Positions 1 through 10,684 of a stretch of DNA of 64,000 bases are shown piece by piece. Each line of letters opens with the position of its first letter. Position 1 is the stretch's first letter. Position numbers and translations under genes: made by a program. The notes under the pieces were generated by a model. The model did no database searches, was not told where the DNA came from, and worked only from the letters and a program-made list of their open reading frames with translations. Source of the DNA: Harmonia axyridis (Eukaryota; Arthropoda; Insecta; Coleoptera; Coccinellidae); the NCBI RefSeq assembly GCF_914767665.1, contig NC_059503.1:25916001-25980000 (forward strand), written 5' to 3'.

Positions 1-440
1 ATTGATTTCAAAGTAATTAGGTATCAATGAATAATTATTTATTGGATTATAAGCGAACTAGATCTAGTCAAATATTGTAAGACAGTCCTTTTGGGGCAAT
101 GATTAAAGCACATCATTATTTATTTCATTAAATCTCTCTCATTATCAAGGTTAAAAAAAATACTTGGTAAACCTTCCTTTCTATAGTTCATGTTTTTCAT
201 TTTAAATAAAAATTGAGAAATATCGAGAATTCGCTTATGACTTTGGGATCAGGAATCTAGAGATCAGATTTATATTTTTGTGCATTTTGATCTAAAAATT
301 GTCTAAAATGTTTGAGCAGAATTCTTTAAAACCAGCTATCTGTTTGTGGGCAATATTTTCTTATGAATTCTGTAAGAAATAACTTATTGGGTTGAAGAAA
401 AAAATACCTAAACTGTCCATTAGCACATATTCGACGGGGT

Positions 441-635
441 TCATGCAAAATAACGTGTCGATAGCATCATCAAAACATTGGTAAATTCAAGTAGAATAGC
501 AAAAAAAAGTTAATATTTCAGTGGCAATCTAACCTATTTGAGCGTGTATGTATAGAATAACCATTCCACGCTTCGTGCAACATTTCCTATTGATAGCGTT
601 GTCAGAACCATATAAAATTCAAGCAGAATATCGAC
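441..635. repeat. Two copies of a dispersed ~65-bp motif
   Basis: Positions 441-498 and 567-635 hold two diverged versions of one sequence: a 'TTCGTGCAAAAT' block, a 'TGATAGCGTTGTCAGAACC'-like block, then 'AAATTCAAGCAGAATA'. Similar copies, some inverted, lie near 2822, 22552, 22851, 35697, 49226 and 62721. No coding frame is shared. It behaves like an old SINE- or MITE-type family, but neither a tRNA-like head nor clear terminal repeats were seen, so the class is unknown. Confidence 0.5.
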
Positions 636-2764
636 AAAAATGAAGAAAGCACTGACGGAAGTCAGGAATTCTTGAGCGCTCGTCAATTCAGTGGTTTTGA
701 AGGACAAAGGTTGAGTGAATGACTAGTGCTCAAAAGCTCCTTTTTCATGTTAGTGCTTTCCTCATTTATTTAGTTCCAGAATAGATATTATATTGAACAA
801 TGATTTTGATATTCAATTCACATTGTATCATTTTTATTGAAACAGCAAATATTAGTAACGAATAATTAAATGATAATAACAAAATGGCGAAGGCGCTGGT
901 TCTTTTTCGCCGAAGATGGAACACTACCACATGACATTCTCGTGATCTGTCAATATTTGCCTAGAGCAGAAAGGGGTCCAAAAATAACGATTGAATGATC
1001 AATAGAAGTGAGGAATATGAATATTACAATCATTTCAACTTTCATCGAGAGGAAGTACTTTACGAGTCTTTTTATAAATATTCACAAAATTCGAGTTTTA
1101 CCTCTTTTGTAATGAGTTCTACCTCCTTTATGTAGAAATTTCATTTTACGGATATTTTCAAAATACATCAGTGCTTTGTAGGGATACCATATCATCAATT
1201 CTTTTGCGAAAAACGAAGAGTTACCAAAATTATTGTTTTTTATTCGCAAATAAAAACTGAATTTTGATGACCAACTTGTGAGGGTGATATCTCGGAAAGG
1301 ACTGAGGCAATGTTGCGATAGGAAAGTCCCATCTCAATTTCATACGAACATTCACCTCCTGAATTTTGTCGCATGAATTTAGGAACACCTGTATACACGG
1401 TGCATCATAAGCAAATATAAAATTCCCGGAACTCCAATATTTCGTATTCCTCTGGTTCAATACTGAAATGTTGAAATTTTGTACAGATATTCGGATTAGC
1501 TCGTAGGTAAATGCAAGCTTTCATAGTGCCACACCCATTAGCAGAGTATTTCAACGGATGGAAATAAAGCATCTAGTCGAATCTGCGTCGTTTTTTTGTC
1601 AAAATATGCCTTCGTGGATGTATCATACCAATTAATAAATAGAATCCATTCGGTACAAACGGCACGTTTTCACAAAAAAAAGCCCCCGTTTCAACTTGTC
1701 TGAAAATCGTAGGTATACAGGAAATTGATGATGAACGGAAGCGTATCCGGCAGAGTAATGGATGCCGCTCAGCCTCACTTTAGACAGAATATTATATTGT
1801 GTTTATTACATAAATCTCTCAGATTCTACTCCATATAATGCCGCGATGTGTAGTCGGCAACTTCTAATCCATTACTTTGCCATCAGATATTCTCTTTGAC
1901 AACTAAGTATTTCCTTCGATGTCGTCGCCCTTCTGTCTGACGGTTTCTGATGATAATGGTGAAGGCGACACGGTCATGCTTCCCTCTTCTATAACAATAG
2001 TTCTAGTTATTGAAATACTACCCTTCAAGAAATAACCGGTAATCATTATTCAAGAAGCTCGCGTTATGGGAATTTGAAATTTTTTTGTCTCCAAGTTGGT
2101 GCAACTGTCTTTAGTACGCGCGCGGAGTTTGAACGCCATATGTGATTTTTGTTTTATATAGAGCTCTATTTTTCTAATTCATGTTAAGCATGTTTTAAGA
2201 TTTTCACAATAGATGAGTTAACTCGAATATGTATTAAAATTCATTCGTGCCTTGTTGTCACTTTTATATCAATTAAAATGCTGATATAAGTTTTTTACAG
2301 CTACTTTACCACTCGAGTGTTCAACACTAGCAACTGCTCTGTTTCTAGTGAAAGACTCTAACCTCTTCATCATACCGGCAAAACCAATAATACGAATTTT
2401 CACCGGCAGAAATATTATTAATTAAAAATATCACATATGACATTTCTCCATGTCATGATATTTTTGATACTAATGAAGTGAATGTTGCTTTTCTAGTTGC
2501 TGAATGAATGACCAAAAGTTTTCATTAGATCTCGTGAAATATTCTCATCGAGTATCATTCTAGAGAAAATTTTTCTGCCAATTTTATTATTATTCATTCA
2601 AGTTTGTTGCTTTTTGACAATGTAGCTCACATTTGTTCGGTTCTCGAATATCGAAGTTAATTTCGTTAATCAAACCGTGTAATGGTCGTTTGAAATTTTG
2701 TCTTCATGTTCATTTCGAAATTACGATTTCGATGGAGATGAAATTTTTCAATTGAACAATTTCT
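636..2764. other. AT-rich stretch without recognised gene
   Basis: No convincing reading frame or RNA gene. Around 1230-1440 lies a sequence holding 'TAGGAACACCTGTATA', which resembles the ends of TACAGG-type repeats, probably an eroded repeat copy. The rest appears single-copy within this window. Confidence 0.4.
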
Positions 2765-2897
2765 AGCTTCACGCAAAATTCCATGTTGTTTTCAGTGAAA
2801 ACAGATCCCTTTGAGTTGGATATTTCAAGTTTTATGAAAAATTGCATGTTGGTAGCGTCATCAGAATTAAGGAAAATTCTAGCAGAATGTCCATAAA
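2765..2897. repeat. Further copies of the dispersed ~65-bp motif
   Basis: 2822-2897 repeats the order seen at 567-635: 'CATGTTGGTAGCGTCATCAG', then 'AAAATTCTAGCAGAATGTCC'. A partial copy ('CACGCAAAATTCCATGTTG') sits at about 2771-2789. Same orientation as the copies at 441 and 567. Confidence 0.45.
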
Positions 2898-3555
2898 TTT
2901 CAATAATTGAAGCGTTGATGTGAAATCTGTGATCTCAAGGAGGAACGGTCACACAAGAACTCAAAACTCCGGACTTAACCCAGTGCTTTCCTGAATTTTT
3001 ACTTGATTGAATCTTCTCCCGAATGCTTTTTGCACCGATACCCTGGGTGGATAACTTGACAGTTTTTCTGTGTAAAAAGATAATATATTTAATAGTTTGG
3101 ATATTTCTAGCTGTTTCTTTCAACACCGCCTGAACCGACGGTCGCCCAACCGCTCATTGAGATTCAACCGACGGTTGAAAGGGAGCGGGTGTTATGAAGA
3201 TATTTTTGTATCGGTTGTACAACCATCGGTTATGGACGATTTATTTCGGTTGGCTACACCGCTCGTTTAATTCTGATAGTTTTCTATTATATTTCCTATA
3301 CAAAAAGAAAAAAATTTATAATTATATATGTCTCAATGTCTATAATCTCAAAATTCTGCCTAATAGACATGTTTAACATAATATTGAATTCTTAGGAGCG
3401 ATAGATCGAAATCTCTATATCAGAATATGGGGCTTGCTTTGTGTGATTAGATAGATAATATTCTTTATTTTAAAATTTACAAAGTATAAAAAACGAGATG
3501 ACGTCCGAATCAAACATTAAATTATCATAGATTCTCGGATATTAAATAATCCTCC
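2898..3555. other. Non-coding stretch with small perfect palindromes
   Basis: No gene recognised. 3163-3179 is TTCAACCG-A-CGGTTGAA (perfect 8-bp arms) and 3213-3224 is the perfect palindrome GGTTGTACAACC. Both lie in a short, more GC-rich patch (about 3120-3260) rich in CGGTTG. They could be dimeric transcription-factor sites or a terminal remnant of a transposon; the sequence does not decide. Confidence 0.4.
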
Positions 3556-3559
3556 AATG

Positions 3560-3850
3560 TGTTTGGTTCTAACTGAATTATTAACAACGGTTAAAAAAAG
3601 AAAAACTGATTATTTGGGGCTCATTATGAGACATGAAAAGTACAAATTCGTATACAACTGATGATTGAAAGTAAATTACAGGGCCGAGGAGGAATTGGCA
3701 AGAAAAAGATTCTTGGCTCCGGAATATTCGACAGTGGAATAGACTAAACTTGAAACCGTACAGACCTTAATTCACACTTCGAGAAGTAGACATGAGATGG
3801 AAAGGGTGATCGCAAACATCCATTAGTGGATAAGCAGTGCAAGAAAAAGA
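3560..3850 (+). pseudogene. LINE ORF C-terminal relic (endonuclease-RT type)
   Basis: Three frames read in succession give the C-terminal signature of a non-LTR retrotransposon. First comes KKRKTDYLGLIMRHEK (compare KRGKLEYLGHIMRN at 54.2 kb). A GRGGIGKKK stretch and then DSWLRNIRQWN follow in other frames. MERVIANIH comes near the end. Frameshifts and in-frame stops separate them, so the copy is dead. It is the same superfamily as the copies at 39.2 and 53.8 kb, often annotated in arthropods as 'endonuclease-reverse transcriptase'; the clade (RTE-like or other) is not settled here. Only the last ~100 codons remain, typical of 5'-truncated LINE insertions. Confidence 0.75.
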
Positions 3851-3990
3851 ATAGTTTGCCGTTGGGAAGATCCTAAAGCAGTAATCAGCAGCATATCCAA
3901 CCGAGTTTAAATTTTGCGTCTAGAGATATTCAATTTCAAGCTTTATTCAAAATTTCATGTTAATGATGGCACAATAAATTATATTTCATA

Positions 3991-5200
3991 TATAGGGCGT
4001 TAGTGAATAAGTGCGACAAACTACAGGGAGTGGTACTGCATGAAAAATAATGACTTTTGTTCGAAAATGATACGCTATTGAGATATTTCAAACCGAAAAT
4101 CATTTTTGAATTCCAATTTGCGACAACGTATCTACTGGAGAATGTATCAAAGAAAGGCAAAATACGCGTTAAGATGTTTCATTTTTTGCATAAATACAGT
4201 GCCCCATACGAAAAAAAGGTGAGGTTTTTTGTCACGAATTGAACGAAGAATTTAAAAATGACTGTTAGTTTGAAATATCTCAGTGGCGTACCATTTTTTC
4301 TCAAAAAATTGAGATCATTACCCGTATGTGCGCCAGTGATGAACATAAAATTCTTAATTGAATGTAAGAAAATGCGTAATAACATTCGCATATGTTGACC
4401 GGTTTCAGAGCAATAAATAAATAGTCAGTTTTCAGTGAAATTTTTACACCACAAATTCGGAAAACGAAGCATTTGCGGACGAAAGCTATACAGGGTGGCC
4501 ACTTTTTCAATGGGATTGTATTGGTAACTTTTAAACCATAAGAGTTAAAAGGTCGGTCAAATGGAGAAAAAGTTGCATTCATAGTAGCATTGTCAAGCAA
4601 TTCAAACAAATCGAGATTATCAGGGCCGGTTATTGAGATATCATAGGAAAAGTAAATTCTATCATTTTGATTTTTCTTCATTTCCCACTTTATTTCAAAT
4701 ATTATCAAAAAATGTTTCAGGAATTTTTCATTCAACAGTAAATTATCCTCAATTTGACGTAATCAGATTTTGTATCCAACGTTTCGTACTCCCTGGGCCA
4801 CCCTCAACCTCATTATTTTCAATACGGACCTGCATATTTTATGACACTTTTCGGAATAACTTCTAACGCTGAATTCAACGATATTTCATACGATGTCATT
4901 CAAAATTGATTTTCAGGTGATTTTGACCCTTATCCAAATTTCTTTGGGTCTGATCTGTATTACATTTAGGTACTTTTGGTTTAATTAACAACATGCAATA
5001 CATTTCGATAAGAAAATCAACTAACTCATCTTGAATTGAATAGAACATATCAGAATCAAAGCAAGAAACAAGTATAAATTATTTACATATTTCAGTTCAT
5101 ACTAATTAAACGGAACTATCATTTAATCAAAGAAAAATCAAATTATTATTGTATAACATAATATCATTATTTTTTCATGCAGAAGCACTAATACCCTGTA
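3991..5200. mobile_element. TIR element, ~1.2 kb, with TATAGGG/CCCTGTA ends
   Basis: The left end (TATAGGGCGTTAGTG, then ACTGCATGAAAAATAATGA) matches the reverse complement of the right end (TACAGGGTATTAGTG, then CTGCATGAAAAAATAATGA), with about 30 bases missing from the right copy. The internal blocks 4068-4110 and 4250-4290 are also inverted copies of each other. The element at 34798-35554 has the same ends and the same inner 'GAGATATTYCAA...AATCATTTTTGAA' block. No transposase is encoded. Terminal TA dinucleotides fit a TA-inserting (Tc1/mariner-like) non-autonomous family. Confidence 0.55.
4489..4806. mobile_element. Possible nested short element with AGGGTGGCC ends
   Basis: Inside the 3991-5200 element, 'TACAGGGTGGCCAC' at 4489 faces 'TGGGCCACCCTCA' at 4795-4806. 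The shared inverted core is AGGGTGGCC. The interior holds open but unrecognised frames on both strands. The ends are short and imperfect, so this is a tentative call. Confidence 0.35.
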
Positions 5201-5945
5201 CACCTAAATTCAGTTCTGTGATCACCAAGGGCGTAAGAGATGCTTTAATTAAATAGTGCAAAAAACCCTCCCCCCGCCAAGTCGTTGCTTCCCTCGGATT
5301 TTTCCAAACTATAATGAAAATAAGAGACGTAACAGATTATCCAGATAATCCAGTGAATAGAGCAAGAAATGAAAACGACATAACTAGCGATGAATATTTC
5401 TGTCGCCCGCTGCGGAAGGTATCACCCCTTCCCTCTTCCAACAGTCGGCGGTCCACGAATTTCCAGCAACCCCCGACTTCATTACGATAATCATATCAGT
5501 TATAATAAAATTCCGGCGGCGGCAGTAGCATCAGCAGCAGCAGAGAGGGAGAGAGAGATAGAGGAGGGTTAGGAACACCGCGTGGCGCTGTAATCAACCC
5601 CTCATCTGCGGTTAGTTCACTGAAACCGTGTAAACAATACGATTCATTAAACTTGACATAAAGGAAAAATAGTCATTTTGTTATTATTAATTCGCCGGTT
5701 TGGCGCGCGGGTCCGTGTTATTTCATCAATTCGCACCGGGTTTTTCGCGGTTTACGGACCAGGCTCGACCTGCACGGTATAATTGCGTAGTTAGTAATTA
5801 CAGCGCGGTCGATGAAGATCTGGTTTCTGCCCATTCGAGGGAGGGTCCGAAAAACCGGTGCCATTTTGGAACAGGTGGTCGGTGGCGATGGGACAACGTT
5901 ATCGATGGTTTTGGAACATGTTCCGTTATTGAATATATCGTTTTA
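5201..5945. other. GC-richer unique island with simple repeats
   Basis: 5390-5900 is clearly more GC-rich than its surroundings, with CpG-containing words. 5511-5568 is a run of GGC, AGC and GAGA simple repeats. Short open frames exist on the plus strand (5390-5572 and 5700-5978) but show no recognisable domain, and the first is largely simple repeat. A regulatory or promoter-proximal role is possible but unproven. Confidence 0.35.
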
Positions 5946-5947
5946 AC

Positions 5948-6023
5948 TGTGACTTTTATCTGTTACTTTTATCTGTGACTTTGTCTATCACTTTCATCAA
6001 TGACTTTCATCTATGACTTATAC
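5948..6023 (+). repeat. Six-unit 12-13-bp minisatellite
   Basis: Six tandem units read TGTGACTTTTATC, TGTTACTTTTATC, TGTGACTTTGTC, TATCACTTTCATC, AATGACTTTCATC, TATGACTTATAC. Consensus is TRTGACTTTYATC, with an almost invariant ACTT core. Units diverge by 1-4 bases, so the array is not very recent. Confidence 0.8.
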
Positions 6024-6290
6024 AATTATCAGTTATTTATTTATTACAAACGGCACAGCCAATTTTCCAAGATATACAACATTATATAATTATTAAGATA
6101 TAATACAAACAAAAAAATGCTTAACCCTAGAGAAAAAATATCAAAGAGAAAAAAACGAAAAGAACAAATTCAAATAGCCTCAAAATATTTTTGAGACTAA
6201 AAATAGATATCTGAAATGGATCAATTTCATATGCATTTGCCCCCTTTATGTCTCTTTCAATACGATTGTTCATGGCATAATTAGTGGGGT

Positions 6291-6551
6291 TATATTCGAC
6301 ATACAAGATATCTCTATATCTATGAAATACATTTTATGTTTCAATATCACAAGAGCATAGACAATATTCGATTATACGAACCTCTCCACTCGACGTAGTT
6401 CGCGAAACATCACGAGAGCGCAGCTCGAGTGGTATTTCGCGAACTACGTCGAGTGAAGAGGTTCGTATAATCGAATATTGTCTATGCTCTTGTGATATTA
6501 AAACATAAAATGTATTTCATAGATATAGAGATATCTTGTATGTCGAATATA
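6291..6551. repeat. 261-bp near-perfect palindrome (foldback)
   Basis: Arms 6291-6407 and 6435-6551 are each 117 bp and differ at about two positions (for example TTTCAATATC against TTTTAATATC). The 27-bp spacer is itself partly self-complementary, with 'ACGAGAGCGCAGCTCGAGTG' at its centre. The inner halves are CpG-rich (ACTCGACGTAGTTCGCGAAA) and the outer halves are AT-rich. Ends begin TATATTCGAC. No open frame. It could be a foldback MITE with TA ends or a template for a long hairpin RNA. Confidence 0.9.
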
Positions 6552-6619
6552 GCCTTGTATATATGTTTATATGAACATAGTTACCAAAGTTACTCAATTA
6601 AAATCTGGAACACCCTGTA

Positions 6620-6830
6620 GGTTGGTACTCAGAACTCTTCTTTTACGATTTATTTATTATTTATCTATCAAATATTATGTAGGAAGCAGTTCTGCCAACC
6701 AACATTTTTCAATGCGAAAATCACTCAACGATATTTATGGAAATATTCCATAAATTTTGATAAAAATTCAGGGAATAAGAGAATATAATGTATAAAACTC
6801 GTACAGAAAGGTTATTTTAACACTTGTATA
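6620..6830 (-). repeat. Diverged copy of the hairpin-family-B repeat
   Basis: Blocks such as CCAACCAACATTTTTCAATG (6697) and 'ATATTTATGGAAATATT' match 48590-48650 in the same orientation and 14330-14390 inverted. 'GTATAAAACTCGTACAGAA' at 6790 corresponds to the start of the 122-bp hairpin of the better copies, but the hairpin itself is lost here. Oldest of three copies in the window. Confidence 0.6.
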
Positions 6831-6839
6831 TTGAACTCG

Positions 6840-8210
6840 CAGAAAAATATCAGTTGTAAATGACTTTTTCAGTTCATTTTTCATTTCACCATAGATAACA
6901 ATTTATAATCAAGGAATTTCTCGTTAGATCAAAGTTTCGTGAGATCCCTAGCTCATTCGCAATATTCTAAACAAAATTAAATTTTCGCTAATACCGATTA
7001 TGTTGAAATTGAAATTGTGTGCTAGATTATCAGAATATAGGAATTCCTGTCTAATTCAATAATATCGATTCGCTGTTGGGTAAACAATTAACATTGCTTG
7101 ATTCAGTTGAAAAAAAGATTTGTAGTGACCGGACCCTGACGCATTCGCCATTTTGCAACGTTACTTTGGTCTTGGATGTAAAGTCCTATACCAACTATTG
7201 TTGTTTCAATCAGAATGACCCAATGTGATTTGAATAAATATAATATAAATGAACAATTATTTATCATCCAAGATCGGCAATACGATTCTTGGAAATCGAA
7301 AACTGAGTATCAAGTTTCGAATTCACAATAAGTTCTGAATCAACAAATTCACATTGAAAGAAATATACCCATACATATACGAAATACTCATTTTCGAACA
7401 TTTAACATTTTCCAACTTTTATAATTAATTTTGGCCATTGGTAAAGCCAGATTTCGAGATGCCTGCAAACTAGTGAGAGCTTGAAATTCGATGTCTTTCC
7501 TCAGTTAGGTATGGTATAAATTTTATCGAAGTTGAAACATTCTATGAGATAGCGAGTAAATATAAATCATCGTGTTTTTTGTTTTCACAAAATGTTGAAA
7601 AACGGGTATGCATGTCTAACCTCTTATTTTCGAGCCGAAAAAACATCCTCGTAACCAAGCGGTCTTTTCAATTCAATAAGAAATGTTCCGAGTATTCCGT
7701 AATCTCGAAGCGGAAATCGGTACGCGTGTCGGCTCCTTCCTTTTATGAAGGTCCGTCGGCCATTGTGAGTTCGTGCATTCTCAGTCGGTGAGAAGAAATT
7801 ACCGCAAAATTGGATTAAAATGGTCAGAGATGAGAGAGTCTGACAACTAAGCACAATATTGCAAAAAATAAATTTTTTAGCTTATTTTTAGTGAATACGT
7901 ACTACATATTGGATATTTTACATACTTCGATATACAATTTGAGCTCCCTAGCGATCCACACAATATTTTTTTTCTAATTTTGAATAGAATGTAATTATTT
8001 GAATTCAGTTTAAAAGTACTAAAAACTCCCTAGGCACGTAGCTCGTTGATTCCTTTCAAATCGTCCAGTGAATTCTAGATATTCATTTGTTGCATCGATA
8101 CTATGGGAGCAAATAGTGTTCAGTATTATGTTTCATGTTTTTAATTGTCAAAAGATGTGGAAAATTAGAAATAAAAGAATACAACAAGTTTAGAAAATAT
8201 GTTCGGAAAG
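6840..8210. other. No recognised gene
   Basis: AT-rich, apparently unique DNA. A slightly more GC-rich patch at 7690-7800 carries overlapping open frames on both strands without recognisable domains. Nothing else stands out. Confidence 0.35.
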
Positions 8211-8215
8211 ATAAA

Positions 8216-8276
8216 GAATAAACAAGGCGCAGTGTGATCATCCCCACTGCGCCATTGAGAGAACACTTGTTTATTC
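8216..8276. repeat. Two-tier inverted repeat (hairpin)
   Basis: Outer arms GAATAAACAAG (8216-8226) and CTTGTTTATTC (8266-8276) are perfect 11-bp inverted repeats. Inner arms GGCGCAGTG (8226-8234) and CACTGCGCC (8245-8253) are a perfect GC-rich 9-bp stem. The inner stem is off-centre, leaving about 12 unpaired bases on the 3' side. Function unknown; it could be a cruciform, a structured RNA or a remnant of a small foldback element. Confidence 0.7.
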
Positions 8277-8279
8277 GAT

Positions 8280-10395
8280 ATCATATCACAGATATGTTTT
8301 TATAGTTGCACTATTCCATTAGACCATGGGTATTGTTTCGAATTAAGTTGAATGTCCTATCTTTCAGAATACTTTCCAAACCTGTATCTACATACTGCTA
8401 TGTTTGATTTGAAGAACTACGTACCAAACGACATTGAGGAAGCGGCTCGATCTGAGAACTAGAGTAAGGAGCTATAATTTATCCTATGACAAATTCAGTT
8501 TATGGTATGTACATAAAGGGATTACCCACTTGAACGAAAAAGTTTTGATAAAGTATTTTCAAGAAAAAAAAGGAAATGAAGAATTCATTCAAACTTGTGG
8601 AGCTTAAATTCTATGTTTAGAACCGAATTGTGCTTAAAAATATATATTGGCATTAGGAAGTATACAAATTTTCATAAACTAGAAAGACACAACTTTTTTG
8701 TGAAAAAAAAGCATTTTCTTGAAAAAGTTTCCGATAAACACCTTTAATGAACAATACAACATTAATTTTTGGAATTTCCCGAGTGAATCAACTTTTATTC
8801 AAGTAGAAAATGTAGTATTTAAGGAAGAGTTTGCATTCCATTCGTTGAACAAAGTAGTATTTATAATACAATAAATGAGAGATTCCAATTTCATTGACGA
8901 TAAAGATTAAATATTTTTTTCTTGATTTTCTATTTCATTTTCTATAATCATAATGAATTGAGCTCGCTACCACCCATATTAGCTTAGCTCTGATACTCAT
9001 AATTCATATCCATTCATTTATTATATCGCATTTATAATATATCGTTGTTTATTTCATTTCGTACATTTAACCTCACATTCTCAAATAAATCTGTAAAAGT
9101 TCTAACACAGACTAGTAGTCTGTGGTTTTAAGTTTGAACCTCAAATTTCGAGTGTTGCAAATTTAAACACAGCAGTTCGAATAATCTATGTTCTAACCTA
9201 AAATATTCATTTACAGATTACACACACTGTTGTTGTTATTATGATATTTGATATTATGTTAGCATGAAATGAAAATCATCGAAGATTTGAAGAATCCCAA
9301 CAGAATATTGAAGTTTCATACATATTTTCGAGAAATTTAAAAACAATTTCCAAAATAATTGTGTGGATACAAAATAAATAAGTGTGCATTCTGATAGAAA
9401 GTAATTCCTTTATGAAATGAAGCATTTGATTTGTTCCAACTATCTCATAAAAATAAAAATAATGATCTGCTTCAATATTTGTGGAGCCATCAGTGTGAAA
9501 ATATGTAAATGAAGTTTTATGGCTCTGTAATCAATGGAAACTGTTAGACTCCACTTGTAATCAAATTTGTTCTATAATAGATATGTACCTACATTATAGC
9601 CAACTCTACTACTTGATTCTTCTTGATTTTGCCATTGAAAATAAATGAGAAGTATTCAATATGAATATCCACAGTTGAATATCCTGTTTCTTTCAACTCA
9701 CCTATTTGTTTTCATATTAAAACAATTATGGCACTCTTGGAAGTATGTCAATCATATGCTCTAGGATGAATTTATGGAATAGCAAAAGAATAAAAGTATT
9801 TAATCTCAATCACATGAGAATTAGTCTAGTATGTACTTAGTGGTATGTTTCGATTTGAGTTTGAATGACCCTCGAAGAATACAGTATTGTTCGATAGCAG
9901 CAGTCTTTAGTGGGATATTGACTGTTGTCATTATAATGGGACTATTTTGTGAAAACTTTTTTAAACATGGGCTTTATGGGAAATCTGGACTTTTCAAAAT
10001 AGAATGTTGATTTTAATGAAGTATCTTCTTATTATAAGAGCTGTGTCAAAGCTCAGTAATTTATAATCAAATAGAAGAGTTGAGGTGAGCTTATTCAAAT
10101 AACTTCATTTTCGAACTAAGTTGGCTAGTACTTCAATTCTAAAATCTGAGACATGACATCACAGTCAATATTCATTTCTGTGGTTTTTTTCCACAACAGA
10201 ACAGAGTTGCATTTAGCCAAAGTACCCAATTTTTCGAATTTCACAGATAACTTTTTTTTTTAAGATCAAGTTACTCGAAAACGGCGCTTTGTAGGAGAAA
10301 ATATGAGGAATACTTTTATTTTCCAAATTAACCAAATATTGTTCAATGAACGTTCAAATTACTCTTAAGAGTTGGGTTCTTCGAATTTCTGGTAT
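8280..10395. other. No recognised gene
   Basis: Two kilobases of strongly AT-rich sequence with only very short open frames. No repeat matching elsewhere in the window was noticed. Confidence 0.35.
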
Positions 10396-10399
10396 TTTT

Positions 10400-10684
10400 A
10401 TGTGATGTAATGTTCATAATGAAGAAACTGAAAGATGTGTAGGGAATCTTGTACTCGGAGAAGATTTATTACATCAAGGAAAAGCTATATTCCAAAAATC
10501 ATTTCCTTCAATAGAACCATTCGCGAGATATAGCTGAAAATCACATTTTTTTATCGATTTTCAACAGCCTGTATCTTTGTAACCGGGCCGAATCGGAAAA
10601 AACTATAAAGGAAAAAAATGTTTCTTTTGACCTCAGGAATCTTCGGTTGAAATATATGTACAAGTCAAAGACTCACCCTGTATA
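10400..10684. repeat. Probable end of a CACCCTGTATA-type repeat
   Basis: The block ends in CTCACCCTGTATACAAG, the terminal signature of the TACAGGGTG repeats elsewhere in the window, and also contains 'CAGCCTGTATCTTTG'. The opposite end could not be fixed, so this is probably a truncated copy. No coding capacity. Confidence 0.35.

Noticed and set aside
5390..5572. 60-codon frame near the GC island as a small protein
   Set aside because: Its second half is translated simple repeat (GGC, AGC, GAGA).
6291..6551. Palindrome as a microRNA precursor
   Set aside because: Arms of 117 bp with almost no bulges are far longer and more perfect than animal miRNA hairpins. A foldback element or long hairpin RNA fits better.
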